From: Nymphaea colorata
Taxonomy: Eukaryota > Streptophyta > Magnoliopsida > Nymphaeales > Nymphaeaceae
Length of the DNA: 64,000 bases
NCBI RefSeq assembly: GCF_008831285.2
Contig: NC_045139.1
Coordinates: 14,118,354 to 14,182,353 of the forward strand
Reading direction: 5' to 3'
Below the pieces are notes generated by a model, which ran no database searches, was not told the DNA's origin, and worked only from the letters and a program-made list of their open reading frames with translations. Below are positions 49,484 through 62,788 of this stretch, one piece after another (within the stretch, counting starts at the first letter, position 1; each line of letters starts with the position of its first letter). The translations under genes and the position numbers were made by a program.

Positions 49484-49589
49484 GCCTTGTGATACGCAAT
49501 GCATGGAAGGTTCAGAAGCGGACTCATGGTGTGTTTGATTTGCTTTTAGCATCCTATGAGATGGATGAACTCCCTTACATCAGGGACAG
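49484..49589 (+). other. Exon-like orphan piece
   Basis: This 106-base stretch follows TTATGTTGCAG and precedes GTACTG. It is open in the frame reading LVIRNAWKVQKRTHGVFDL and on to DELPYIRDR, with amino-acid use like a real protein. I cannot name the family. No partner exon is obvious on either side, so it may be a gene fragment carried here or chance. Confidence 0.25.
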
Positions 49590-49749
49590 GTACTGATAGA
49601 TCCGTCATGTTCCTTTAAAAAAAAAAAAAAATTTTGGTGTCCCTATAATGGCGACTTAATATCATTCGCGAACACATGGGGTTGGCTCTCTTGCGAATAG
49701 TACTGCTGCGCTTGCATGTGCAAAGGATGCTAAGCTCCAATAGATTTTC

Positions 49750-50025
49750 CTAACAGAGTTTTACACTGTTGAGAAGGCATCTGCAGCTGCGAACGATGGT
49801 GTGATCCCATCCCCAAAATGGGAACTAAAGACGATCTTTTCCTTCTCACACTCGCCCAAGGGAAATCCACTTTTGAACACTCTAGGGAAGCAGAGCAGTG
49901 GTAAAACCCTTCTAATGCACCTACTCAACACCCATGCTTTCGCTTTTAGAACGGGGTGAGGCACACGAGACTCGAAGTGCTAACTGCTCACCTAGTTTGC
50001 AAACGTCCCACTATGCCGGCCACTT
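49750..50025 (-). mobile_element. Possible tRNA-derived SINE
   Basis: On the minus strand, GGCCGGCATAGTGGGACG (about 50023-50006) resembles a Pol III A box, and CACTTCGAGTCTCG (about 49980-49965) a B box, with about 30 bases between them as in tRNA genes. A non-coding body of about 200 bases follows. The B box departs from GGTTCGANNCC at several places, and I see no tail or target duplication, so this is tentative. Confidence 0.3.
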
Positions 50026-51109
50026 TGGTCTTGTCGCCATTCTCGCCAAAACTAAAATTCGGCAAGGAGCAGGACACATTCTATAGCGAGACAAACAAGC
50101 AATTGCATGAAGCATATGTACCCTCTTATGTTTGATGTCTGCTCCTGCACAATCAATTCAGGTGCTTGATTCCAAACATGCCACTTTGCCCCCTGTGGCT
50201 TTCTATGAAATTGTCTTTATTCGACATGAGAGATGCAGCTTTTATGGGATTTTGTTTTGAAGGAGCAGATTCATTAAGTAATCTGGTTCTTTGTCATAGG
50301 AGAAGGAAAAAGTAGGGAATTCCTCCTACGTTTCAAATGAAAGGCTTTGGCTGGCATAGAATTCTTATTGGCACTAAGACATCTGACTGCAAGTTTTCGC
50401 ACGATGCACCAGCAACACCACCCCACGGATTGATACTACTATCCTAATTTTGCCTAGAGCGACATATAACAGCAAAAACTTGCCCATGCAAAAAAGGTTG
50501 AGTTGACGATGCATTCGAATCAGAACCTCCTTGTTGCTCGTCATATCGATACCAGGGAGGTTCCATTCGTTGAAGGCCTTGGAATTAAAAAGAACAAACT
50601 TGGTCACCTGAATTGTAGCAGAGATGGTACATGATTCTGGACAAAAACTTGGACATATATTGGAACGACTTGTTTTGCATGCCCATCCGAGTATACGCCA
50701 AGCCAACTGGGCTAGTCCATCTCGTCCACTTGGTTTACTCGATTAAGCATCAACTAAATTGGAAAACCAAACTAATGCCAATTTAGAAAATTGGGTTAAC
50801 TAAGACGCATAATGCATTAACTCTGGAAATGGGAAAACTCAAGGCCTTGAACAAACGATTTGGCGCAGGGATTGGAGAACCATCAACTTGGTTCTTTTCT
50901 GTTGATCCTTGATAATAGAGGGCACCTTCGATAACAAAGTTTGGGCTTTTAACGAATCCGTTTTTGGGACTGAGACCATCTGCTTGGTTTTCTGCAGTTG
51001 GAGCGCGTCATTTCAAACATTTGGGGTTCCATACCACGGCATGAAATTTCTCATTTTCTGCAGCCGGAATTCCTGTGCCTGATCTCACGGCTTCACACTG
51101 AAGTAAACT

Positions 51110-51114
<5 letters not shown>

Positions 51115-51154
<40 letters not shown>
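51115..51154. repeat. (AG)20 microsatellite
   Basis: A perfect 40-base AG run, followed about 80 bases later by a short AG echo at 51236-51245. Confidence 0.92.
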
Positions 51155-51158
<4 letters not shown>

Positions 51159-54100
51159 TGGGGAGGAGAAATTTGTGTGAAGCCGAACAGGAAATGCAAA
51201 TATCAGCTCATTTCAGAGAACTTGTTCAGACTTCAGAGAGAGAGAGTTGGATGAATGAAGCTGAAAAAGGGAAATGCAAATATTGGATACAGCTTGCATG
51301 CCCATTAATTGTCACCAAAACATATCTTGGTGCAACAAGAACTCATCACTCAAAAAAGAGAGCCTTTTCAGACGTGGCATCACTAGAAACAAGTGGGTGA
51401 TGAACGGATGCCCATTAACCAGCACCATGAATCAGCTTCAGCTATGTCAATGGTCATTCATTTTCGTCACTTCCTTTTCCAAATAACGTTCCTTTACGAC
51501 CCAAACCAACTTCAAGAAAAGTTGCTGAATGGCCAATTGATGCTCAAATAATTGGAATTGCTTGTTTCGTTATGCACCCCTCTACTCCTAGCCTAAACAA
51601 TGGGAGTGGTCCTCAGGAAAGATTTGAGTATACTGAAATAAATACTTCACTTATGGTTTCATGCAATGCTATTTTTTTCTGAATAGTTCAAAGGATCTGA
51701 ATCACCTTTTTCTCTTCCTTTTATTGCTAATAATGAAGAAACTCTAGAGATATAGATCCTCCAAAAAGTCTTGAAGGGCTATGAAAACCTTAGGTGGTAG
51801 GACAGAGCCTCCCAGGTAGTAGGGCTACTTAATATGCCAGGCAGGTGGTGGTTCGGAACTTGACGCATACTAAAGCAACCAATGTATTTTAGAACCATAT
51901 TAAAAAAACTTCTTCTACACAGCAGCACTGCTGTCTGAATGTGGTTCAAGTAGACACCGACCTCCCTTTTACTCATTATAAGAATTACAACCACCTTGTT
52001 TATTGGGTGTGCTAGAATCTCTTGAACATAGATATAAATGTTTACTGTTTCTTGTTTTTGGTTGTCATGAGGTGTAAAATCTGTTAGGGGAGGTTTGAGA
52101 AGGTCATGTGAAATAAGTTTTCCTTGACTTGTCTCAGATACATTTCCATCCTTGAAGGAAAAAATTAACCAATGTCTCTTTAGGCTGTTACTTATGTCAA
52201 ATTAACAAGGAAATCGGAGTCCACTAGTTAATTAGGCATAGTTAAAACTGAACCAGATAAGACATACTTCCTTGGTTGCTGTCAGTATCTTCGTCTTCAT
52301 CGCAAGCATAAGAATGTTACAGGGAAACAGTATCCGCTTACATATGCTAGACTTAGGTCATACCGACCTCTCTTAATTTCGCACCAAGCTTTCAGCCTAT
52401 TCGCTGGCGATTGAGGCCGTTTAGTCACTATCAAAAGAAGTATGCACTCTCAAAACTTAGCCATGTGTTCTGACTCTTGCTCTGTTGTGTCATTGTCTGG
52501 TGAATATCTTCTACCCGAGTTAATATGATGAAAACTACAGGTTATCAACTGAAAATGACAGCAGATAAACCGCGAGTCATACCGGTGAGGAAAACTTCAT
52601 ACGGTGCTACATCTATGGCTTTCTTTTCTTCAATTGAGATGTTATTTCGACTCTGTGGTGAAGAAAAACTTCGATGTACATTGTTGAGGGTTTTAAATCT
52701 CCCTTGTCTGACTTTGTTTTGCTTTACAGGCTTTTTCTAAGCTTGTTTTTACAAACAGCTTTAATATTGAGAGCCAAAGGAAGGGTTAAAAATGCACAAA
52801 AGTGTGAACGACATTCTTAATGAAAGCCCATCTAAAGAGAAGATAAAAAGTCTAATGGCCATGAGGAGCACAATCACCGAACAACTGTAAATAAAATCAT
52901 TTTGCAGAACCCCATAAGATGGGAGGGGCTTTGGTAGATGGTTCCGTTCTCAGTTAAAAAAAAGACACGCTTCACTTTTCATCCACTTCATGCAATGGAA
53001 CAAAAGAATGATGAACATGCAAAGGGTGAACGCGAAGCTTTAATTGCAGATCAAGTGCAGATGCAAAGAAATCAATAATTGTAATAATTTTGAGTCCTTT
53101 TATTCTTTAATTTTCTTTGAGGTCATCATAGGTCATGATAGTCACACATGGCGTAGCATCACCACTCTGTCCCATCTGCCGAGTTGTTCGCGTCAAGAAT
53201 ATTATGATTCTCTGTTCTAAAGAGTGATCTTTAAGTCACTTCATTATTCCAGTCAACGCATTTTACACATTGGACAAGCGGCGTGTGAACACCGAAATTG
53301 TGTTGAAACTGAGGCGACTTTCTCCTTTTTGTCTTCATTTAATTGTCTCACAAGAATTGTCCTGATTATATAATTTCGTTAGCAATCACCATCACCATTA
53401 GAGATGAACAGTTATCGAAAAGTTAAAGATGCCAAGTTGAAAATTCCAAATCAAACTTAATACTGTGATTCTGTAATTTCCACTTCTCTATGGTGTTGTT
53501 CTTCGATGAGGCCTCGTGGTGATAAGAAACTTGAAGTTTTAACTGCTATTCGATTTGATTTCCCCTTCTAGATATCTCTTGTAAATTATTTGATGGTTAT
53601 TTTTTATGTAAATAGTATGATTAAACTTAGTATACAATAAATGCTCACATATTGTGAAGCAGCTTAAATCGAATTTGTGGCAAACCAACTCGATTCATTT
53701 GCTGTTATGATAATGCGCGTGCCACTGTTCATTTTCTTCTCGAATGTCAAAAAATTATTTATTTTTTGCTCAACTATATACGTGTGTCCATTTCCTTGAA
53801 AAATTAACTTTTTCCAGCTGAATCGGCCAATTCACAAAATCGGTGGCTTGCTCAATTCCTTTGTTTCCCGATTTTTTATAACACGATGTACTACAAAAAA
53901 AAAAAATCCAATTGAAAAATAGTTATGCCATCGTTGTCAACTCGGGAGCTCCATTGTTTGCTAAGTGACAACCACTCGGGATACGTGATGATATGAGGTA
54001 CCACGTGGACCATCCACGTGAAAGTTGCCTAAAACGGCTCTTGAAAGCTGATGGTTGATAATTTTGATATCATTTACGTCAAAACTGATACAAAGTTAAC

Positions 54101-54214
54101 CTTTTTCATAGGGAGAGAGAGGCTTAACCAAACCAAATTACTAAATTCTTTCCCTCTTTGCCGTAAAATAACCAAAATTCTCAAAGCTTCCTGTCCAGAA
54201 AGAATTGAAACAAA

Positions 54215-57200
54215 TTAAATAGATTGCGTTGGTAGTAACCTAAATTTGCCTATTTCACAGTTAACTAAGGACCGGATTGGACACCTCGACTCTTCCTCTT
54301 CAGTACTTCTCCTAGTATCTATCGATCTTCCGGAAACCCCATTATCCAACTTCAGTAATGGATGAAATTTGTTCCCCAGGTATGACTGGCAGGCTGCGTA
54401 TGCCAGCATCCGGTTCCACTGAGCTTGGAACGTATAATTGTTTGCAATGCTGCGAAAAAGCGGCGCACTTTTCAACAGCTGCTGCATCAGACTACACAAT
54501 GACAACATGTTCTCCCTCAGAAACTGCTACCCAATAGAGGGCAAGTGCTTCAGTCATCCGATATTCTGAATTGGTGCTTGTGCATTTCTCCAGCAGAAAG
54601 CCAAAAAGCCTGTGACGAGTCCATGGGTAGCGCCTGAAAATCTCTTTTACAAACCCAGACTTCAAGCGAGACTTCTTGTCATTAAAGTAGTCATCCAACA
54701 AGGGCTGCAGCATATCTGATACCCGGGATAACTCGTTATGGGAAAAATTTCCATGAAGAAGTTTCAATATCCAGAATGATGAATTCTGAGCAAGTGTAGC
54801 AGCTCCTTTCTGCCGGGATCTGGATGACAATCTTAAACTCTTCTTGCTTTTGAACAGTTTCTTCTGTAGGATTCCTGCAATTCTCTGCCCAAGCTGCTCA
54901 CTGCCCTCTGCAGCACATGGGATAAAAAATGCCTTAACCAAGTAAGGATATGCCACCCGGACGAGTGGATTACCTGAGATATAACAATGTTACCTTAAAT
55001 ACAACCAGCATTCGTCTCCTAAAATATAAAATGCCACCAGGTAGTATCTAAAGATTCTAACAAAAAAAAAATAACATCATAAGAAGGGATTTGGTTTTCA
55101 TGCTTGCCTGCATTCTTGTAGAAAAATCTCCAGAAGTGAGAGAACCCACAACTTGAAAAGCACAAGTTGAGACTAAGCAGTACCACTACCAGCAGCATTT
55201 GTCTGGTCCTTGAAACTGTGTAAGGTATGAGTCTATCCTGAATATTGCCGCATCATCCATTACACCATCAGAAGCATCAGATTCCAAAGGTGCCACATTC
55301 AAGACACAGTTGACTTCTGGGTCAGCTGACTCATCTGCATCTTCCCAGAAATATTGTCACTTTGACCACCATCTGAATCCTCTGCTTGATACATCTTCAG
55401 ATTCTTCAATCCCAATGAAATTGTCATCTTTGTCGTTGTCAGTCACAGCCTGGTGATGAGAAGGCTTCAGATCCTTTTTCATCACACGTGAAATACTTAT
55501 AAGCCCAGATTCTGTAGAGAAACCTGTAGGCCTGCAAAAGGATGAAGATTTAAAAGCAAGTTCACACCAATTTTAAGTAATTGCAGCTATCCAATGATTC
55601 CAATTATCTTCACAGGGAGCAAACTTGTTAGATTTGGGTCAATTCAGTAAAATAAGAAGAAGAAACACCAAAAACTGCAAGTGATTCATATCTATCTCTA
55701 CATGTAGATATAAAATAAGAAAAGTCCAACTGTATTCCAGATGTAATGGCAAGCTATCAAGAATGACCAGAATGTCACAGAAATTGATATAACCAACACT
55801 CCACAACAATGTTCCTTGTTGTGCAGCTTTAGCCATCTAAATGCATGGCATTTGCCTAAAATGGTCATAATCAGGAATACAGAAATCAGGCCACACATCC
55901 CCATTAACATGGGATTTTAACCTAAAGCCCCTCAATTATAATGTATCACCAAACCAAACGACCACTAGGTAATTGTTCAGGACAATGAAGAAACTTCAAA
56001 CTATCTGCTCAATGGAGAAGAAGAAGGAGCAGATGACTGAGGTAGCAAGGACAGGAAAGTATCTACAAGAGCATCCATGAAGGCAGGGCTGCCAGTATCA
56101 TCATCATCCTCATCAGCTGAATCACTAAGGATGACAAAAGCTTTCTTGTTAAACATTACAAGCTCAGAATGTAACTATTTATCCAAACACTCACTCAGAC
56201 GCTCACACACAGACAACATTCGTCAAGGAGACGCAACATATGAAATATTGAAGTCACCAAAAGAAGAAACCCCCAATAGATTGTCTATCAGTTCCAGAAT
56301 CGAATCAATACTGAGGCTTTGAATAGTTCCCAAAACAGCCGTCAAACCTAGTGCAAATCCTTGCCTAGCAACCCTGGAAGAGAACCACTATACGTTATCC
56401 TGCTGATAGCAGCCCATTACCTTTTTACTCTATTACAGCATCAAAGAACGTAAGTACATGAAAAGCTCAACGAATCACAAAGCATATTGAAGGAAGAGCA
56501 AAAGAAAGGAAAGTTTTCATTTGTGGACCTACAATTTTGTGATAATGTCGAAAACGTGCCATATCTGATTCTAATTTTCCTGAAAAGAAGCTCACTCTGC
56601 TCAGAACTCTTTAAGGGCCTGTTTGGTTGGAGGGAAAGGGAAGGAAGGGCCTACTATTACCATTGACCCATCTCTCCATGCAAAATATCATCTATGCTGA
56701 ACAGATGAAATTGATGTCCTTTTTTTTTTAATGCAAATGAATAACACTTTTCTGCTCAAAAGGACCATGGTTTTACAAGCTCTCTTTTGGATATGCCCAA
56801 CTTCATTCTAAGCTCCCTCTTTGAAATAACTAGTTCTACAATTAAGAACACAACAGGCTAGAAAGCATTCGATTCTGACAAATATAACAGCCAATAAAAT
56901 TATAAGAATTTAACAGAAAAAGAAGGCGATATAAAGCAACTGGAATGTACCTCCATTGAAGATGAAACTCCACGAATAAGTCGCCGAAGAACATACCTCA
57001 CAGATGGTGCACAATTTTTTAGAACTTCATCCTTTTCTGCTTCGAGCTGTACATTGCCCTCATACGTCGTCCCACTCCCACCTGACTTTTCATATTCTGT
57101 CTGTACCTTCGGCAATTCCATGACCAATGCTTCCACTGCAGCTTCTCTAGCCGACAGTTCAAGTGAAGAAAGATCCCTGAAAATATCAAACATGGAATCC

Positions 57201-57488
57201 TTGATTGCTCTTTCCCGGCGGTTGCAAGGCAGGCGCCTGAACTGCTTGACCAGTTACCTTCTTAGGCACCAACTCCTTCATCTCAGCGGACATAATACGA
57301 TGTCGCTCCTTATCCATCGGTTTTTTTTTCTTCTTATTCTCCATATCCGATTTCTGAGCGACAGCAACACCATCACCACCTTCCTTTCCATCACTGTCCC
57401 TTCCATGCACTTCTTTTTCCTCACCTCTCCGTTTCTTCAAATGTTTATCGTCTTCAGAGACGCCTTTTTTTTTCCTCCATTGCTTCAA
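54215..57488 (-). pseudogene. Decayed POL5/MYBBP1A homologue (rDNA transcription regulator)
   Basis: POL5 (DNA polymerase V in name only) is a nucleolar HEAT-repeat protein that supports rRNA synthesis. Pieces in family order on the minus strand: lysine-rich N-terminus 57488-57190; FDIFRDLSS...VRYVLRRLIRGVSSS 57193-56951; ARQGFALGLTAVLG from 56373; SPAFMDALVDTFLSLLPQSSA near 56100-56040; VMKKDLKPSHHQAV near 55490; MDDAAIFRIDSYLTQ near 55250; SQLVLFKLWVLSLLEIFLQ near 55150; AYPYLVKAFF...EIFRRYPWTRHRLFGFLLEKC 54956-54540; a probable C-terminal piece 54508-54215. The first two pieces are in different frames, the 56951/56373 splice joins out of frame, further stops and shifts follow, and several hundred residues expected between about 56200 and 56100 are missing. 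Introns remain, so it is an unprocessed copy. Confidence 0.75.
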
Positions 57489-60356
57489 GCGAGTTCGAAT
57501 GATTCTCCTTCTTGCTTCCTATCACGCTAAAATTTGTCTTTGAACTGTAGAATATCAACACTTCAATACCACCGAACGAAAAATAAAAAAATTATTGGGA
57601 AACACTAACAAAAGCACAACCGAGCACAGCTAAAAAATACATTAATATAATGCATGGCACCTATAAGGCTATAACATTTGTTGCTAGGTCTCTATAACCC
57701 CAGCGGATCAGAGGGAGAATCTCACGATGCATAATACATCTCCTCTTCTTCTCCCTCCTCCTTCACACGGCAGCAATGGAGCGGTTTTGATGGACAAACG
57801 GAGAGAACCCCGTCTTCTTCTTGCTCCTCCTCCTCGCAGCAGCAATCAGCCGGTTGTGGTGGAGGAGCAACAGGCGGACGACGAGGCCGATCGACGGCAA
57901 AGGAGGCGAGGGAAATGGGGGATCGAACAATCGACCCTAAAGCACAGGGAAGGCTCAGCGAGTATCATCCTGTGCAAGTGTTAAGTCTCGAACAGTAGAT
58001 GCATCTCTAATTATGAGGGCTTAATGTCTTAAATCGAGATTTGGATACCGGTCTCGTACCGGTCCGAGCGACTCGTATGGGAAAACAAGTCCCATATTGA
58101 GAAAATTAAAAACGTAAAGCCGATTTTGATATTAGACCAAAAGGTGGTCCTCTAAATGGAAGCAACTTTTTACCGAGATACAAGTTCTTCCTCGCAATGA
58201 TTGCTGCCACTTCCTACTTTGGATTTAACGAGCTTCCTATTATCATTCAGGAACTAGTAAAAGCCTCAATCTTTAGGAAGCTTCTCCCAAGTTCAAATCT
58301 GAAGAAAAGGGTTAAGAAATTGAACTCCCGACCACCTGAATTTTCATTCCGGAGATTGTTTGATAAGTGCCAGCTGAAGACATTCATGAATTCGGCAAAG
58401 TTGGTTCGTCGACTAGACGCTTACTGACAGGTGACACCTCCCAATAAAATTGAAGCTAGTCATTCGCTAACTTCTGAAACATTAAATGTCACAAAAAATC
58501 ATGGTGCTCACAGATAATTGATGAGCTTAGTTATCTTGTTAGACATCTAGCAGCATGACCTTTAGACATTCTTTCGTCGCTGTAGCATCGGTCCCCAGAA
58601 TCACCAACTTGTTAATAACTTATTCAGTCTTATTTCATGGCTACCCACTTCAGTGCATCACTTTCGGATTTGTCCATGGACTTGTGGTCAGTGAGATTCT
58701 TTGCGGCCGCTGCGACTTAAGCACTTTGTTGGTTTTTTGCTAGATGTTGATCAATTCACGGAAGACTGATTGTTCTCCCATTATGTTAAAGCGTATGCGG
58801 AAGTTGACACCCATTTTCATTTTTCAGCCTTCAAGATCGATTCGGGTGGATAACTTAGGATTGACGAAGTTTTGATCTTCAGAGAGAAGGGTAGCTAAAG
58901 GTGAAGAAATATCTCTCGACAATGAAACTTGAGTCTTGAAGCCAAAGATAGCAAGACGCAAGTTGTGACGTTGTGAATGAGGAACTGTCCAGTGGTTAGC
59001 CGACTTCAGTTGCTGACCCGGTGGAGATTTGGAGTTCAATCAGAAGTTCAGAAGGAAGATGGGCTGCAGGACGAGTTCGGTTATCGGCTGGTGGTAATGA
59101 TCAGTTCGCCGTCGCGGACAGGCATTGCGCCGGCAAATACCGCGATAGGATAGTTGCCGATCTGGGTGCCGTTAAAAAGGGAAGGGAAATCCTGACAGGG
59201 CCACCATCACCGGAGGTGGCTGTTGCTGTTTAATGGGAACGACAAATCATATTTTCTTCCGGCCAGCCTGGCATATTGTTGGAAACGATGACGGGAAAGC
59301 ATGCGGTTAATGATTCTTTAATTCAAGAAATTACCTCCTATAACCCTCTGTAATATCACATGCAAGAAATCATGGTAAATATGATGCCAAGTATTGTTCA
59401 AAGAATTCTCTCTCTCAATCAAGGTGCATCTTTTGGAAGGTCCACTCAGGGGGTGTTATTATTGCCCATAGGATGGTCCATTCCTTGAGCAAAAAAGTTA
59501 AAAAGATACTTTTCATCTATATCAGCTTAATTATGATAAAATAAACTGAATTTTCATAAAGAATTCCTTCAAATCTTTTGCAGTTCGATGGTGGTGGATA
59601 GTCCACGTTCATGGAGTGTATTGCAACTATGACTTGTACATTTATTATTGATGAAGGGCCAATTGATGTGTGGTAGAGTTTTGACGGGCATCCAGACAAG
59701 GAGACCCCATGTCACCGCACATTTGCTGTGTCGCCGTGGACTGGCTCATTCGAAGCTTAGATATGGAGGTAACTTCATCCTGGTTATGCTTTCTTCTTCC
59801 TGACAGATCGGAAAACCTCTACTTCCGAACTTCCTTTATGTTTTCAGAGAATTTGAAGAAGCTTCGGCACTTCCAATTAGATACCCTGGTTGGATGGTCG
59901 GAGAGCATGTGTCGTAGACTTGTATGGGAACCTACGGTGGAAATTGGCATTGGCAGAAGAGTCGCGGGTGCTGCTTGATTGCTGATCTGCGAATGAATTT
60001 GCAAGGACAAGCCGCTGGACTGATTTCCAGGCCACTCAGAGCTCCAATGCAGCTTGTGTCTATGGTTGGCCACTGCCTAACCCCATCTTACCAATTACCA
60101 ATCCACAGAGAACGAGAAGAGAGTCGATCTGGTTTCCAAGCCAGTCGGAGCTCCTGCTTCTAGGGAGAGAGAAAGTGAAAGCCCACGTAAGATAGCAGAC
60201 GGTAGATGAGGACAACGAAGCCCATAAGGTCGTGTGTTGGTTTAACATCCCACCCACAGGGATAGACGTAAGCACAAGGGAAAAAGTGGGTCAGCAGCTA
60301 GACCAGCAAATATTTTGACCAGCAGTCAAACCAACCAAAACAGTCAGAAGCAGCGC

Positions 60357-60407
<51 letters not shown>

Positions 60408-62788
60408 TGCAGAGACAGGGACACATCAAAATCTGAAATCCCAACTGTCTAAAGAATTCTCGTCATAACTTGCACTAGCTTTATTCTTAAGACCAGACAG
60501 GCGATCATCAACAGGCGCCTTTTTCAGAAGGGAGACCAGAAGATGCTGCAGATGAACATTACCTATGCACATATCCTCATGCTTGGGTCATGAATATACA
60601 CCCACATCTTTACCTTCCCTTTTTCCAGCTTTATTTTCTTTTTCTTTTTCTTCAGCTTTCTACAACATTTCAAATTAGACCCAGTACTCTAGGCCAGCCT
60701 CAGAGTACTTCCTGAGGCTCTTCATGCTTCAATATTATATATATATATATGCTTTGTCTTGGTCATCATGTATAAATTGCATATATCTTGAGCTCTGCAA
60801 TCCTGCAAAGGGAAAAGAGAAAGTGGATTAGATGCGAATAAAACTGCCAGATGGCCAATTTAAGTTCTTAAGCATGTTTACTTGATGCTTGAGCCAAGTT
60901 GGCTTTGTTCAAAGGTTCATGTCTTCTCCATCAAAAAATTCATAGTTTTGAAAGAGGAATCTTCTCAAGAGGCAAAGGTGAGTCTACCTGTCCCCAGCCT
61001 TACTGGGCCTACAGAAAAGCTCAGAGTGCTGGCCGACAGGGGGGCTCGATTTCGTTAGCTCTTTGTTTTCCCTCTTTATTGACAAAGGGGAGCTCGAACC
61101 GTTGACACTTATGAGAACAACACCGGGAAAAAACTCAGACAACAGAATGGCAGGGGTTGGGTGAGCTCAAGAACAATATGCTAAGCACACAAGACCGACA
61201 CACATGAATAAATCCATAATACATACTTCTCTTGGATTTTAGCTTATGTAAAACATATGATTCAATGAAAAACTCAATCTCATTCAACCTGGTCTGAATG
61301 TTTAACGGCCTAGAGTTTCCTTCTTCATATGAATCATAAGATTGGTGCTCGATAGTATAAGGTTACACTGCTAAAATCAGGTTGAAAAAGATTAACCTCC
61401 TACAACCGCCCATGGATCCACCAATCTAGTAGGATCACATGATTTAACTTGCAAATTTAGTCTATTTGGTGGGATATAACAAGTTTTCAACCCATATGGA
61501 ACATTTGCTTCTTCCAAAGTCAAAGGTGAGTGAACTCTGGTGGTTAAACAGACTGCCGCTTTTATGATTGATGAGTAGACAGGACTTCTTGCAAGCTGGG
61601 AGAGAGAAAGCATCTTAAAAGCTAATGTGACAGTTTTCCCCGCTTTACAAGGGATCAGATGCGATTAGGACAGCGGAGTTAATAGCTGCTTTAAATATAC
61701 CGATGAACGCTGCTAGCTCACTCTGCCAAGACCATAGAAAATTTTGTGGGTGCAGAATGCAGAAAATGGTCGAACCACTGTGTTTAGTTCCTACCTCAAG
61801 ATCAAGGGTCAATAGCATCTGCATATATCACCGGCTAGAAAGAGAGGATCATTGCTGCTTCTGCCCACATCATCACTATCAAAACACGCCAAACAAAGAT
61901 TGAAATAGTTAGGAAATGACAGCAGAGAGACTTGGGTCCCATGAAGGAAAATTAATTGGATGTAATGTATTTCACAAGACTTGGAACTCGATAGATATCT
62001 GAGAAAACAGTGAGCGCAAGATGCCGACTAAGACAGTAATTAGTAGTTAGGTGGTCTTTATCAATTCAAAATTTTCTAGACGTGTACTATCTTCCATCAG
62101 ACACCTCCATTGTAAAAAGAAAAATAGAAATAATCAATCATTTGACAATAAGAACAAATTGAGAACCATAAATGGCTACCTTTTTTGTCGAAATTGTGAG
62201 GCCATTACAGAACCCATCAAATAAGATCCAGAGATTCTTCTTTGCAGATGTTGATGGTAGCTCAACAAATCCTAATCCAGCAACAAAAAAATTACATAAA
62301 CATTTTGATATAGAGAGATACTGAAGATTCTATATGGAAGTGACTGAGTCACTGACAGTGATATGGCAGGCAAAAAGCAAATACTAACAGAAAAAGCAGT
62401 CTCGCAGTTCTTAAGACCATCAACAAAAGACCAAAAGCATGCTAAAGGGCCATACTGAATGCAGTTTTGCATTTCGAGATGCTGGAGAATGGCAGGCTGT
62501 AGAATCCTTTGCATAAAGTGGCTACTCTTCGGCCTGATACTCGTATTTCCATGCTGACACCCTAAGTGCTTGACCGTTGCACCAGGCAGTGACTCTTATA
62601 AGGACAACACCTGCTCCCTTAGGAAGAATATGCAATGGGTTCCTTTGCATAGATGTCACGTTTTACATCTAATTCTGCCATGGGAACAAAAATGTTAATA
62701 TAAACAATAAGACACAGTAGAAAATTTTGAGGAAGAAGAAGCTAATAAACTCGGACCTGAATTTTGAGTTCAGAATTCCTCTGTTTGT
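57489..62788. other. Intergenic between the POL5 copy and the 5-phosphatase gene
   Basis: No gene that I recognise. The frames at 57727-57984 (Pro/Arg-rich, 85 codons), 58197-58427 (76 codons) and 59021-59233 (70 codons) have no known motif. The segment 58960-59230 is GC-richer than its surroundings. The right end should contain the 3' flank of the 5-phosphatase gene. Confidence 0.45.
60357..60402. repeat. Compound (CT)n-(TA)n microsatellite
   Basis: A CT run of about 16 bases passes directly into an alternating TA run of about 30 bases, like half of the palindrome at 39038-39093. Confidence 0.9.

Larger units (their letters stand above)
48997..54214. other. Large intergenic stretch with few recognisable signals
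   Basis: Apart from an exon-like piece (49484-49589), a SINE-like segment (about 49750-50025) and an AG microsatellite, all listed separately, I see only short unrecognisable open frames and AT-rich DNA. The frames at 50374-50706 (-) and 52525-52740 (+) show no known motif. Confidence 0.45.

Noticed and set aside
56605-56660. GGGCCTGTTTGGTTGGAGGG, a MITE-like end in an intron of the POL5 copy
   Set aside because: No inverted partner is visible within a few hundred bases, so an element cannot be delimited.
58085-58130. GTCCCATATTG resembling the upstream element of plant snRNA promoters
   Set aside because: There is no TATA box at the expected spacing and no snRNA sequence follows.
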